Source of the DNA: Crocodylus rhombifer
Lineage: Eukaryota; Chordata; Crocodylia; Crocodylidae
Assembly: GCA_038503035.1 (NCBI GenBank)
Contig: JAVSML010024439.1
Coordinates: 82,333 to 146,332, forward strand
Reading direction: 5' to 3'
Length of the DNA: 64,000 nucleotides
The notes under the pieces were generated by a model. The model had not been told where the DNA came from. It saw nothing but the letters and a program-made list of their open reading frames with translations, and searched no databases. The position numbers were made by a program, and so were the translations under genes. Positions 45,411 through 58,340 of this stretch are shown in pieces; the stretch's first letter is position 1; each line of letters begins with the position of its first letter.

Positions 45411-47317
45411 GTGTTTTAATAGTTTGGATAGTGTCAAGGGCATTATGTACCATATTAAGAATGTACATGGATAGGTGGTGACCTTCCCCGTTCCCACTCA
45501 TCATTCTGCTTTGTGTTCTGCTCTGTTAACTGGATTCACTGGGCAATGGAAGAGTTACAGAGAAGATCAAACGTAAAAAATTGGCATAGTACAGACTGGG
45601 GTCAAAGATGTGCCATTTTGCTAAATTAGGGAGGAGAGGACAAAAGGAAGCATTGAGTACTGAAAACTATAATACTTTTTGTAGAGCAAAACAAAACGAC
45701 TTATAACAATACACTGAACTTACATGGTAATTCTCCTCTGCAAAAAAAATCTTACAAACCAATGCATACTGGCAACACTTTGCATTTGCATGTCAACTTT
45801 CACTTTTTTTACAACGCCAAGTTACAAATACTGCTTATTATCTATATTTTATGGACCTAGGAGATCTGGTGACTTGCCTATGGCCACACAACAAATCACA
45901 ACATATTTTGGCATACAGTCCATGTATTTTGACACCTAGTCTTTATTAAGCATCTTATCGCCCATATGAAGTTTAAATTGAAGGCCACCTAAGCTGACTG
46001 GCCCATTTGGTTAGTATAGTTATGGCACACAGGGGAGTGATGTGGCCCTAACAAGATGCCTTAACCACTCTGTCACTGTCTCAATGCCCTAGAAAGCAAG
46101 GAGGTATTTTTATTCTTATTTTTAGAGATGGGCAAGTCTAATCAGAGAGTAGTTATAGCCAGCCAGTACAACGAGGTAAAGTAAGGAACAAAAAGGAGTC
46201 CTCACTCAATCCACTGCTCTGTTCACTAGCTCAAGCTTCAGCCAGCTTCCCTTTAGAAAGATCTTAACTATGCTGTTCTTCCAGGCTTTACATCAGTTGT
46301 TGGAAGCTGCCATACTACTATTTCCAAATGTACGCTAAAATAATACTAGACATGTTTAGGATTAATGGTATTTTTACCAAAACAAATACATACTTTCACA
46401 TTTTTCTAATCAAAGGCCTGTCTTCTCACTAGATTTTGAATATCAAAAGGTACTACAAAGTATTTAGAAGTGCTGTACTGTGTGAAGAGCACTTTGAAGC
46501 ATTCCAAGGCTGGTTATTATAGTATGCTTATTTCTCTTGCCTCTTATTAAATATAATTCTAACAACTGCTGAAAGGAAAATTAGGTCCCAAGTGTTTTGG
46601 CATGTTCTCAGCACAGAAGGTCAACTACATACCAATGAGCCAGAAAGCAGCATGATCAAACATATGCTTGCTCATTTTTCTCATTCATTTTTGGGGTGTG
46701 GGAGTGAGGAGGGGGTTGTATGAATACTAGACTCAGTTTTCCTTTCTTAGTAGAAATGGTATCTGCTGCATTCCACAGTCTTTGAAGCCAGCAAATACTA
46801 CTGACTAGTGTTCCTGCATAACCGTCCTAATTACAAAATCAATAGGAAAAAACAAAATTGTGCTAGCTTTCTCTCTCTCTCTCTCTCTCTTTTTAAAACC
46901 ATATTCTATGCCTTTCAGTTGCACGTGATATTCTACAGGGTTGAGAACTGGGATTCTTCACTGGGGGCTTAGACTCAGTTTAGCAGCTGTACAGTGTAAT
47001 AAACGTATATTCCTCTAGATTAGATACAGGTTTCGTTTTTCTAGGCATCAGGTTTCTGGAGGGAAGACTTCAGCCTCAGTTGAGTTTCTCTCATTGCCTT
47101 TTATTTTTCCCACCAGAGCCAAGGGAATCGAGCTTGAATGTCCTCTAAAGCTTATTTAGCATCACTTAATTGATGTGAGGGGTTGCCATTGACCAGAGAG
47201 AAAATGCCTTACAGGGTCTCAGTCTCAGCCAGCAGAAGCAGGTTGTATGTTCACCCATTCATATGAATGCATTGGAAAAACCTAGATCGCCTTTGTGATA
47301 ATCCTTAGCTGTTCCTG
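45411..47317. other. Low-repeat stretch
   Basis: About 1.9 kb with no gene. It contains a degenerate MIR-like piece (45770-45945), perhaps another at 46040-46230, and a (CT)n tract at 46869-46891. Confidence 0.45.
45770..45945 (-). repeat. Degenerate MIR-like SINE fragment
   Basis: 'tatattttatggacctagga' then 'gtgacttgcctatggccaca' then 'cagtccatgtattttgacac' follows the order of reverse-complement MIR. Confidence 0.45.
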
Positions 47318-47472
47318 TTCAAAGCACTCTACAAATATGAACCAGACTTCCTGATACCCCTCTGAGGTATTATCACCTTCTTTCTATAGGCAAGAAACTT
47401 GAGGGAGGCAGAGATTAAATAGCTTTTCTAAGGTCACACGGGGGTTAGAGTTCAGGGGCTGCCTGCTCTCAA
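47318..47472 (-). repeat. MIR SINE fragment
   Basis: 'caaagcactctacaaatatg', then 'ctctgaggtattatcacctt', then 'aggcaagaaacttgagggag', then 'ctaaggtcacacggg' is the standard order of reverse-complement MIR, a SINE shared across amniotes. This is the best preserved MIR in the window. Confidence 0.65.
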
Positions 47473-47824
47473 ACTTGCGCTACCACCACAGCATGCATTT
47501 TACACTTAGTATGTTGTGTTACAGGACTAACATTCCCCTTGGTTTCTTGAAAACCAAATCTTTATGAAGTTTTGTTCATCCTTCTTTAGTTATCTGCTAA
47601 GATTTATATATGTGAAATTAGCATATATCAAAAAAGAAACAAATTGTTTTTAAAAATAAGACTTTTTTTTAAATACCTTGGTTTTATAGCATTTAGAAAT
47701 GGGGTCAAGGCAGAATTCCAAATCCCAAAATATTCTGAGTGCATCCCATGATTCCAACTGTGTATTTTGAGCCTGGGTCTACTAGTTATTTAACATTTAT
47801 AAGTCTGCACAATAGCAGAATTGC

Positions 47825-48528
47825 ACCAGTATGGAGTGGGGACTGACTAGCTAAGCAGCAGCTCTGCAGAAAAGGACCTGGGGGTTACAGTGGACAATAA
47901 CCTGAATGTGAGCCAGCAGTGTGCCCTTGTTGCAAAGAAGGATACCTGCATACTGGGCTGCGTTAGTAGGAGGGTTGCCAGCAGATGAAGGGAATGAACT
48001 ATTCCCCTCTATTTGACACTGGTGAGGCCACATACTGTGTCTAGTTTTGGGTCCCTCATTACAGAAAGGATGTGGGCAAATGGAGAGAGTCCACTGGAGG
48101 GCAACAAAAATGGTTAGGGGGCTGGGGCACATGACTTATGAGGACAGGCTGAGGGAACTGGGCTTATTTAGTCTGGAGAAAGGGGAATTTAATACCAGTC
48201 TTTAACTACATGAAGGGTGGTCAAAACGTGGATGGCGCTAGAGCTAGACTGTTCTCAGTGGTAGCAGATGACAGAAAAAGCAATGGTCTCAAGTTGCAGC
48301 AGGGAAGTTTGGGTTAGATATTAGGAAAAACTCTCTCACTAGGAGGGTAATCAAGCATGGGAACAGGTTACCCAGAGAGGTTGTGGCATCTCCATCCTTG
48401 GAGGTTTTTAAGACCTGAATATACAAAGCCTTGGCTGGGATGATGTAGTTGGGGTCCTGCTTTGAGTAGGGGGTTGGACTAGATGACCTCCTGAGGTCCC
48501 TTCCAACCCTCATTTTCTATGATTCTGT
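47825..48528 (+). mobile_element. CR1 LINE 3' fragment, about 700 bp
   Basis: It encodes the last third of CR1 ORF2 with stops and small indels. 'gcagaaaaggacctgggggt' (motif EKDLGVTVD), 'gtgaggccacata' and 'tgaagggtggtcaaaacg' appear in order. It ends 'gaggtcccttccaaccct' plus 'tttctatgattctgtg'. It is the best preserved plus-strand CR1 tail here. Confidence 0.9.
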
Positions 48529-50762
48529 GCTCTGATGCTGACTTGAGGTCACAAGCAGGTTGTTTTAAATCCAAGAAAACCATTACTGGGCTTCATGAAA
48601 GTATCACTTTCCCCCAGGTGTGTTCAGGAAGAGTTTGATTCCTGTCTCCTTCTCAGCTATACTGAAATTGTAGCCTGTGTTTGCATATTTTTAATGCACA
48701 GTTGTTGCACTGACACACATGGGTACTGATTCTGTATCCCTTTCATGACCCTTAGCTGATGAAGTAAAGGCGTGAGTAAAGATAGCAGGATGATCATCAT
48801 AGTTCCTTTTGTAGGTTTAAATACATTTTTTATTTTTACTTTCATGATTATTTTTATTGGCATGAGGCCAAACACATAGTCTCATGGCCAAAACTAGCCA
48901 CGTACCAAAAACCTGCCTTTTGCAAGTTCAAAGCACCACTTCTACTGAAAGGGATACCTTCAAGGGGCAAATACATGTATTTGATGGGTCAGGGTAAAAT
49001 TTAAGGTACCCAAGTGATTTAGGAGCCTCAATTCAATTTTAAAAAGTGCTTGGGGCCAGTTTTTCATTTAATGAAATGAAACTTAAGTGGCTAAGTACCT
49101 TTTACAATCCTTTTTTTGGAAAGGTGTCATAGCACTTCAGGCACCTAAGGGCCAAATTCTGAAATTAAATTTAATTAAGAGGCCTCTGATAGAGAAGTGC
49201 AAAGCTTCTAATAAATATATAATACACACAGAGCAAGCTTACATGCATTCTCTGTCTCTCTCTCTCCCTCTCTCTCACATACAGACACACACACACACAC
49301 ACACAGAGCTCACTGTGACTTTATTTCTCTGTAATGTGGTTTCTTAGTAACACTCTTGTTCTGAAATTTCAACTTCAGGTATAAGTGTCCTTTAGTAGCT
49401 TCAAAAGCAGAATTGATAAGATGGGGGTTTTTTTTCCCTTTATTTACATCCAAATTCACTGTCTAGATTCAACATTTCTCAACTGAAAAGAGAGAATGAA
49501 AGAAATTCAGAAGCAGATGGCAACAATCATCATGTACTAATCTCTGATTAAAATACCATCAAGGTATATTTTTGACTTTCTGCCTCACATTACAAAAAGA
49601 AAAGATTTTTAATCCATTGACACAGACTAATTGGCTTGACTGTTTAATTTAATAGCAGCTTAAGCTTCCTTCCATCCAGAGGCCAACATGTTAATCAGAA
49701 GTCTTAGACAATGGGGTAATTGGGAAAAGAAAACAGTCCAGTTGATACCAAATGGAAATATCAACAACTACATTTCAATCTTTGAAACATAGTCCTTTCT
49801 CTGAAAAAAACATTTCTAAGACCAAGAGACACACAAAAAAGCATTTTGTTGCTTTGTGGAGTGCAGCTTGTCATAAAAATAACAGTCGAATCTCTGTATA
49901 ATGTTTCACATTTATTATATAATTACTAGCCTGGCAGCGCTGAATGATAATCAGTCTTGACCAACATGCCATTTAGTGGAACAAGAGAGACTCCTCAGAC
50001 CTGCACATCAAGGTCATGGACTCCAGGAGATTTGCTTTAGTGGGTGGGTTTTCCCAACATGCTTTGTGCTCATTAGGAAGGGTTAGTAATGGAATTTGAA
50101 GTGTGAGGAGGATGACTGGGAAATAGTGTGTGCGTACATACATGTAGGCCTGCATACCACACGCACACGTGCATTTTAAGAGAAGTGCCAAACCAAGGCA
50201 AACAAAAACAAAAACTAAATTTAGATGAAACCACTGCTCCCAACTCTGGGAAAGGTTAACTGTGGATGTGTATCACTACCTTGGAGAAGTGTGAGTTCTG
50301 ATCCAAAAAGCTCTGCAGCGAGACAAACTGCAAACTTCATCTTTTATTTATAAATCAAAACACATTTATTTGGGATCACTTCCTCCCTTGACCCCGCCCC
50401 CTATCCAAACATACAGACATTTAATGAATTGCCTCTGGATGTTATAATTCTTTGTAAGTTAGTCTGCCTTCAAATCTATACCTTTTCCATTGTATGCTGA
50501 TTTTGCACTTTTGCAAGGACACTTGTCCTTGAGAGTGCAGGCATTGCAGGGTATCAGCGCATAACCAGGGTGCCTGAATTTAAAGAACCATAAAACTCAC
50601 ATGCATGAAATTTCATGTGCATAAAAGACAAGAGTGGAACGTTTTGAATAGAACATCCTGATCACCTTTTTAGCACTTCTAGCTAAAGCGGGGGGGTGGG
50701 GGAGAGGGGGACATAAAAACATCATTCTTTTACCCTTTTCATTTTTCATCTTGTCCTGTGGG
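48529..50762. other. AT-rich stretch with microsatellites
   Basis: About 2.2 kb with no gene. A (TC)n tract (about 49251-49276) passes into (CA)n (about 49283-49304), which explains an 86-codon frame across them. A purine-rich G-run lies near 50690-50710. Confidence 0.5.
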
Positions 50763-52668
50763 CTAGGGACAGACATTCAAAAAGCCTGAGCCTGAACTGA
50801 TTCAGTCTTTGCAAGTTAGTCTAACCTGTCTAGGCTGAATCAGTTGGTAACTGTACAGACATCCCCTCTGAACTGAAAAAATGCAGGCACATGCCTGTAG
50901 TGGCTCAGGCTAGAAGCTGGGGAGGCACTAGAGCAGGCCTTCCTTCCCTTCTGTAGTGCTGAGATGAGGGGGGTGTGGCCAGGGCCTGGCAGGATGCTCT
51001 GTTTAGGGAGCAAGTGAGCCAGCTAGGATTTACATAGCATTTAGTTACATAACAGGGAGCATTTATCACCCCATCAGCAAAACCAAAGGATCTCTTATTA
51101 GTTCAAGATCTTCTTAAACAACTTGTTCCAAGGAAGGAACAGAGGGACATTACCCGCTGATAGGGCTGTGTGAAGCTTCAGTAGCTAATTCAATTTTGAA
51201 GATATTTGCCCAGTTGGGGTGAAGGGCACAGGACTTGGGGAGGGGGGCTTCCGCCACTGCATGCCACCAGTCTGGGAGCTGCTCATCTGGTGGCTCTTCC
51301 GGCGGCTCTCACTGCCAGTCTGGGAGGGCATGGGAGCAGGTGTGTGCCCCCAGATTTGCATAGGGTGGGCTGGGCTGGATTGTGGTCCGGATGGGCGGCA
51401 GAAGGCACTGCAAGTGGGGGCTAAGCTTTCCTGCCGCTTGCCCAGTTGGGGTGGGGGTGCACAGGATGGTGTCACTGTGCTGCCTCAGAAAAGTGGCACA
51501 CAGTGGCAGAAGCCACTCCTGCCTCCCTGCACCTCCTGGACAAGCCATGGCTTTCCCCCGCGCTGGCAGGGCAAACGGCAGCAGGGCACAGTGTGGATGC
51601 ATGCACCTGGATCGGAGGGAGAGGCAGAGGCCATGGGGAATTTTAGGGTGGCTGCAGCCCCTCATAGTCCTTACTTCACTGCACTCTGCAGGGCAGGTGG
51701 AACCAGGAGTGATCCAGGCAGCAAGTCCCTGCTGCCTGGCTGTGCTCTGCGGGGCGTGTGGAGCCAGGGCTGCACTCCAGGCTGAGGCTGGGCCTAGCCA
51801 CCTGGCTGCAGCTAGCAACCCTGGCCCCATCCACCCCACAGAGAGCATCCTGGTGGTGGGCAGCTGGGGCCAGCCTCAGAGCTCAGGTCTGGCTCCACCT
51901 GCCTTGAGGAGTGGGGCTTGGCAGCATGGGCTTGCTGCCCAGAGCACACCCCTGGCTCCACCTACCTCATGGAGCACAGCTCAGTGGCAAGCAGCTTAGT
52001 CTATGGCTGAATCTCCAAAGTGGCACCAAATCTCCGAATCTGAATTGGCCAAATCAAATTGGAACAGTGATTCAAATCACTGAAGGGGAATCCAAACTGG
52101 CCAAATCCAAATCCAAAGCAAATACTTGCTGCTTTGCACAGGCCTACTAAGTGACCTGATTAGTTCCAAAAAGCCCTAAGCAGCACTGTCCTGTCTTCCT
52201 TGTCTCCCATAGCACAGATCATATCAGCATGCTACCACATGCTGGCTAGATGTCTGTGTAAGGCAGTGAGAAGGAGGAAATCCCTGCTTAGCAGAGAGTG
52301 GTGAGAGGAGTGGGAGGAGCAGGGGGTAGCCAGGCAGATGCCTGCAGTCTGCCAGAGCTGCAGCCAGGAAACAGAGGGAAGGGGCCAGCCCAGCTCCCTG
52401 GAGCAGAGTGCCCCACCCAGCCCAGACAGCATGCCAGGATGCTGGGGGAGTCTGGTTTAACTTAAACCAGGAAGTGTTCTGGGACAGACATTGCATAAAC
52501 TGGTTTGACCCAAATCAGTTAAGTCTGATATACTACATTCAACCAGGTTTATCTCAAAACAGTTTCAGCCATTTTCAAAGTGGTTTATGTGCACTGAACT
52601 TCTGTTCTCTTACAGGTTTAAACCAGTTTCTGATCACTTTAACTGTTTATGTGTAACGTCTGTCCCTA
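50763..52668 (-). mobile_element. Composite DNA element, copy C, interrupted by foldback 3
   Basis: Read on the plus strand it begins CTAGGGACAGACATTC and ends AACGTCTGTCCCTAA, reversed relative to copies A and B. The internal end lies near 52480 ('ctgggacagacattgcataa'). The flanks CCTGTGGG and CCTTTAAG match at 5 of 8 positions. The foldback element at 51161-52146 splits it; without that the length is about 920 bp. Confidence 0.75.
51161..52146. mobile_element. Foldback hAT-type element 3, 986 bp
   Basis: It begins TAGGGCTGTGTGAAGC and ends GCTTTGCACAGGCCTA. The interior is G/C-rich, with 'cccagttggggt' type sequence resembling element 1, and the right part is rich in 'ccaaatc'/'gaatc' motifs. 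Flanking duplication is not clear (CCCGCTGA, CTAAGTGA). Frames up to 205 codons occur on both strands, overlap each other and have no transposase motif. Confidence 0.75.
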
Positions 52669-52939
52669 ACCTTTAAGTTTAGATGAAGGGGGGAAAAAAC
52701 ATTGGGACCTCCTTACTTGTTAAGACTGATAAAAGGACATGGTAATGATGGATATATAGATGTTATATTGTAGAGAAAGTATATAAAATAGGTCCTCCAA
52801 TTAGCAGAGTGATAATCAAGTTTATTTTTCTGATCTGGAATGGCTAATTTTATTTGTAGGGCCAAGAAGGAAGTGTGGCTAGGAGCTGGAGAAAGAAGGT
52901 CAGTAATCAGGACTCCTGTTTGAAGTCTGCGTTGTTTCA
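52669..52939. other. Short unrecognised stretch
   Basis: About 270 bp of AT-rich DNA between composite element C and a MIR fragment. Confidence 0.5.
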
Positions 52940-53075
52940 AATAGGCCTTTAACCTCTGCATGCCTCAGTATACATCTATCTGCAGTAATACCAAACTACA
53001 GAGACTGAACAGCTCATTTGTAAATTTTTGTAAAACTATTTGAAGCCCTCAAGATGAAAGATGCCACATAACTGA
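52940..53075 (+). repeat. MIR SINE fragment
   Basis: 'cctttaacctctgcatgcct', then 'cagtatacatctatctgcag', then 'gctcatttgtaaatttttgt' follows plus-strand MIR. Confidence 0.5.
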
Positions 53076-54408
53076 CTGCACAAATTAGTTTCAGTGAGCT
53101 AGCATGCAGTTTTACACACATTTTGCATGTATCGCTGTGTTTGACAGACATTTGAAATCTAAGTATGTCCAGAAACACTTATGGATTAATTATATTAAAC
53201 GAAAGAATATTTCCTCTTTTAAATGTGTAGAAATTATTCAAACCATGACAAGAGTGATATTAATTTTATACAATTGGATTAAAATAATTGGATTCCCATA
53301 TGGACAAGGGCAATTGGATTTAATGTTGTTTTATATAAGGTCTGCTATGCTTGCATCTTTTTGCTGTTGGTGTGCCATTTGAGGAAGTAAAATATTAAAC
53401 TTTGGCCATAAAGGTTTAATGCAAAAAATGTTAACAATTACATTTAAATCAGGTCTCAAGAAACCTGATGTTAGCACTTTTTTCCTGACTTTTTTTTGAA
53501 TAATACAGAAAAAGGGCTTGAGAATGAGGTGAGTATGTGTGTGTACATGTGCACATGCGCATGAGTATGTAGTCCATGTGGTAAAGTGGGTTGTTTGATT
53601 CATGATTTAGTCGGGGCTATTAGATTTTCCTCCCAGAGGCATTTTATAATCTGTTTAACAGAACATTTGTCTTGCTTTCTGGCTACTTAACAGATGGATT
53701 TCTGATTTTGGTAATTACTATATGAATGTTAATAAGACTCGATATCTTTTATTAATTAACACTTTCAAGGTTTGTTTTTTTCAAATTACATCATGTAGAT
53801 TATATATAAGCATCAGTGACATACAAGTATTAGTTTTATAACATTAGCATTATGAGGATTCATGTAAGCTTTTGGTGTCCAAGACTTAGCTTCTTGGTCT
53901 TAATGCTTCCTTTACAAATTATAATTCAAAACCATAGAGATGTGTTGGTTCTTATATTTTGCACAGTTAAATCTAAAGATTCCCCTCTGCAGTTTAACAA
54001 CAATTAGGCAAATATTTTCTCTGTAAATAAGTGATTTCACCATCTTTGTAGCTCTTGTGTGCCCCCTATCTGAATGAATTTCATCTGCATTTAAGCTTTG
54101 TGCAAGGTCAGCATGCCAACTACCTCCCCTTAAGCCCTCATAATTTATTTATATTGCATCTTCCAGTCCAGATGATTCCAAAAATACTTTAGGCTTAAAT
54201 GGATATGAAGATTATATGGAGTACATTGGAATCATTGCATGTATTATTGAAATGCATCCACTCCACATTATTATTACTCAACAGTTATGGACAAGACATT
54301 ATAGTGCATTTGCAAACTCAACTAGAAAGGGTGCAAGCTTGCAGTCCAATAGACTAGCAAAATGAAGGGTGTATGAGGTTTAGGACACCAATACAGCAGA
54401 CAAACTAA
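53076..54408. other. AT-rich stretch, nothing recognised
   Basis: About 1.3 kb of low-GC DNA. A purine-pyrimidine alternating patch ('gtgtgtacatgtgcacatgc') lies at about 53539-53560. No gene is seen. Confidence 0.5.
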
Positions 54409-54673
54409 GGACACGTATACACTTCCTCTGGAATGTATAAGTAAGCACCACAGTGAAGCACAAGATACCTGCTCAATGTATGCTATAATCCAAAACCAAT
54501 GTAATTGTAGCTGCCTTAGCATGGGCCCAAAACAATAAACATGCTCAAGACAATTCATTGCTGCATGCCCTGTGCAGCACAAATGTAGCTACATTATCTC
54601 TGTTCTGTGACTTAGCATGCACAAACTATGTTGTCCTTCACTGCAGTGCTCTAGAGGTGGTGTAGACAAGCCC
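54409..54673. mobile_element. MITE with 'cttgtctacac' ends, 265 bp
   Basis: It begins GGACACGTATACACTTCCTCT and ends with inverted AGAGGTGGTGTAGACAAGCCC. The flanks TAA and TAC suggest a 3-bp duplication with one mismatch, compatible with PIF/Harbinger. The ends belong to the same broad 'gtctacac' class as the 10092, 25289 and 30156 elements. Confidence 0.6.
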
Positions 54674-55386
54674 TACAGGCCTCCACAACAGAGGTAGAAT
54701 TTAAATAGTTCATACATACTGTTTTGGCACAAAGTACAGTGGTGAATTTCATTCTCTGTTACCAACTGAGGGCAAGTTTCCATGATATCAGAGTTTACAG
54801 ATAACAAAAAGGTCACATGCAAGCGTGTAGATGGAAACCAAGGTTCCCATTGCTCAGATGAGAATTCTTACTGGAAACAAACTGCATACTCATTCTGTCA
54901 GGGGCCAGAAAATGCCAAGCCTGATCAATCAGAATTCTGCAGCACAGCCTGAAGTTTGAATTTTGAGTTTCTGGTGTGTACAAAGAACTCTTAGCCATCA
55001 ACTGACAAAATGAAAATAATGAGAGTGAATCCCGCAGATACATTACATAAAAGTGCTATCATTTCATGGATATCCCAAGGGAATAATAGGAGGCTAAGTT
55101 TCCTGAGTAACTATTTGCTCAGCTCGATCTACACTTAAAAAGAAATGAACCCAGTAGTAGGGACATTTTAAGCAAAAAAAGCCACATTTTGATCATGTTT
55201 TCATTAATGTATTAGACCTCAGAGGAATGGAAATGCAGATCCAGATTCTGTACTTCTGAGTTATGTAGTCCTATATCTCCACTGATTGCTGTGGTATTGC
55301 ATCAGTATAAAACTGGTATACTAAAAGAGGGGGGAAAAATTAGGGCTCTCTAGTGGCATTCAGAAACACGGCCTGGTGTCCCACAG
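54674..55386. other. Low-repeat stretch
   Basis: About 700 bp with no gene. An old repeat trace is listed at 55238-55321. Confidence 0.45.
55238..55321. repeat. Ancient sauropsid repeat fragment
   Basis: 'gatccagattctgtacttct' then 'gcatcagtataaaactggta' resembles the TTTACACCAG-type family of 43400 and 63301. Confidence 0.35.
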
Positions 55387-58340
55387 TCCCTCCATAGCAT
55401 AGGGCACATCTACGTGTGCATTAATTTGCTTGTCCGCAGGGCTGCTGGCTGGCTGCCTCTCCAATTCCAGGGCTGGGATGCTCTCTGGCAGCCTCTAGCT
55501 GGAGGCTATAAAAGCCTTGGGGCATACACACCAGGAGCCTAGACAAGCCTGTCGCTGTGTACAGGAGCCCACCAGGCCCTATGTGCCCCCTGGACAGGAC
55601 GCAGGCAACCTCTGCTCATCCTGTCCTCTAGCTGGAGCCCTGGCTGTGCACCAGGCTGCTCCTCACCACAGGCCATGGACACCAGATGCAGATGGCTGCT
55701 GTCACCGATGAGGACCCCCATGCCAAGCCACCAGTATTGCCAGCCCCAGATGTGTGGTAAGTCCTCCACTGGGGGAGGGAGGAATCCCTGATTAGCAGGG
55801 AGTGGGGAGGGGAAGAGGGAGAGCAGTTCCCTGCCCCCAGGCTCTGCCTCCACTCCCTGCTCGGGGCACCCAGACTCCCATGGCTGCAGTTTCCTCCCCT
55901 ATAGGATACAGAGAGGTAGGACACAGTTCAGAATGTTATTGAGCAGCCCATGTCCCCACAGCTGGGTGGGAACAGGCCTCTCACATGCCAAGGGAAGTGT
56001 CAATGCTGGCAATCATGTCCTTCTTGGCAGTGAGGGACAGGGATATGTAGTGCTGCAACAGGTAGCCCTCCAGGCAGTGGTAGAGTTTGCAGGTCAGCCT
56101 GGGTTTGCCCTCTGTGCTTTCATAGCTCAGGGTCCCAAACTGAGAGTGCAGGTATGCCCAGGGCACCAGCAGAATCATCATCAGCAAGGCATCATGGCTT
56201 CGGCACCCCTCTGCCTGCAGACAGATCATCACAGGCTGTGTGGGGCATATGCTGCAGGGGTATGGTCAGGGCTCAGTGGTGGTGCAGGGGGAGCTTGCCC
56301 CCTGGCACCTCCCTGGAGAAGCCCCCTGCAAGGAGGGCAGGGGCACAGCTAGCCCCTCACACCAGTTTTCTGGGAACCCCATGCACCCCAAGCCCAGGTG
56401 CCACAGGCTGGGTAGCAGCGTAGCAGAGATGTTGGACTGTGGTGAAGTGGGTAGGGAGGAGGGATGGACCCGTAGCAGCAGGTAATGCCAGCAGCCTGGC
56501 CTGGCCCAGCCCACCCTGAGAAGGAGACAAGGGAGGCAGGCTGCCTGTGATCAGCACCCAGCAGCCCACTGCCCCCAGGAGAGCAAGCAGAGCTGGGAGG
56601 CTCGGCTAGCAGCCACCTGGGTCCAGCCCTACTCAGACAGCTTACTATGGTCTCTGGGCACCCATACACAGCTGACCTCCAATCTGAGCCTGGGCAGCAC
56701 AGGGCCCCGGTGCAGAGCATCTTATCTCTGCAATGTTGCAAACTCATACAAAAGCCTTCTACCTCTTGCCTCTGTAGGGCAACATCTGGATGTAGGAGAG
56801 AGGCTGCAGGGCCCTGCCTGCCACAGCAGGGTCATTAGCACCCACTGCTGGAGCTGCCAAGATGTGCCAGCTGCACCAGCAGTGCACCAGGGACTGGACC
56901 CTTGCGTTCCAGTGACTGGTGGCAGCAGCTGAGAACTGGGTGGCACAGCAGCAGGCACAGGAGCTGGTCTAGTGGGACAAGGACATTTCCCAGGAGACCA
57001 CCCAGGAGGAAACACAGGACCAGGCACAACAGGTGCCCTGGGCCTGGCTAGAGGCCCTGGAGCAGCACCATGTGGAGCTGTTCCAGTAGCAACCTGCCAG
57101 CCAGGGCCCCTAGGTCCCTCACCCCCCATCAGACCCCCACCTCGGCCTCGGAGAAGGGCCTCTGCTGCCTCCCACCTGCAGGAGCCCCTGATATGAACCA
57201 TAGCCCCCAGGGGGAACAGTCCACAGCCAGGGTGCTGGCTGCCTGCTGCCAGGCTCTGCACTCTGGGCACCCCCATGTCACAGCTTCCCACTTTCAGACT
57301 CAGACAGAGACTTCTGTATATAGTTTTCAGTTTGGGAGGAGAGATTTCTATTGTTGGCAGATGGGGAGGGTGGTAGAGGGGCTCTGTGTGTTGGGAAGGG
57401 AGGGGGAAGGGAGCGTGAGGTGAATAAAGTTTTTCATTACAATCATGTGCATGTCCTGGAGTGGTGCTGGGGGTGGGCAGGGAGGCAAGTGGATATTAGC
57501 AGAGACAGCTAGGTGCTTCCAGGGTGTCAGCAGGGACAGCCATGTGGGGCTGGAGCTGGTGCAGCAGGCCTTCAGAAGGTGGTCTGAGTCATCCAGAATG
57601 TATCGACCCACTTGTTTGTTCCCATTCCTGCAGCACAATGCACTGCCACCAGTGCTGGCTGGTGTGGCGGGCCCAGAGGCAGTAGGGCTGATGGGACAGG
57701 AGTGCAACCATGGTCCTGGCAGTGGCATCCCAGAGCCCATGGTCACTGGGGCTGGCAGAGGAGCTGCACAGCAGCAGGGGGCCCAGAGGGCCATGTACCA
57801 ATCAACCAGCAGTCGTCCAGGGCAGGTGGGGGAGTCAGGCAGTGCTAGATGGCCAAGCAGCAGGCATATGGAATGGCAGCAGGTGAACAGGACAGCTGCG
57901 GCACCCCTAAGGGATTGGGGACCATGTCCCTGGGCACCAGGGCCAGGAGCTGGGGCAGGCAGGGCTGGGAAGTGCAGTTGTGGTAGGAGCAGGGCAGCCA
58001 TGTGCTGCCTGTGTCTCTGCCCTGCTGCTACTCTGACACAGGAAGCATCAGCCCAGAAGTCACAGTGTGGAGGGTATGCTTTAAAGTTGGCTGCAAAGTG
58101 CTGGCAGCTGGCTCTTGCTTCAAATGTTATAGGTAAAATTATCAACAAGGGTTTCAAATTCACCCCAGGCCAGATCCTGACTGCAGGGGCTCAACCTGAG
58201 CCAGATCCATAGGGTTAGAAACAACTGCAGTGGCTCTAGGGCCAGGCAGCAGCACAAAGCTGTGCTTGGGGAGCAGCGCAGGCCCAGAAGGCTGCCACCA
58301 ATGACCACATCCATTGCCCTCCATCCTCCCAAATTCTATG
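55387..58340 (+). mobile_element. GC-rich, probably degenerate DNA-transposon block
   Basis: A sharp compositional island of about 3 kb: C/G-rich, with few CpG and many CAG/CTG words. Its left edge 'gggcacatctacgtgtgcat' is an end of the PIF/Harbinger-like type seen at 10092. I cannot find the matching right end, so the element may be truncated or badly decayed. Frames of up to 271 codons occur on both strands, none with a clear transposase signature. A broken frame at 56862-57089 has the look of an ancient protein. It could also be a mixture of older repeats. Confidence 0.4.
56862..57089 (+). pseudogene. Broken Gln/Glu-rich reading frame
   Basis: From the ATG at 56862 one frame runs 75 codons to the stop at 57087, with two further in-frame stops (TGA near 56913, TAG near 56970). 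The segments between stops are helix-prone and polar: NWVAQQQAQELV, then DISQETTQEETQDQAQQ, then WLEALEQHHVELF. Such Gln/Glu-rich tails occur in the Myb/SANT-like accessory proteins of PIF/Harbinger transposons, which would suit the left end of the surrounding block. That link is inference, and no DNA-binding domain is visible. Confidence 0.3.

Noticed and set aside
51185..51999. Frames of 179-205 codons
   Set aside because: They fall within the third foldback element and overlap on opposite strands; no known protein pattern is seen.
57348..58212. Opposing 255- and 271-codon frames
   Set aside because: They overlap each other on opposite strands in CAG/CTG-rich DNA. A weak look of a transposase segment (GRYILDDS) could not be extended to a catalytic pattern.
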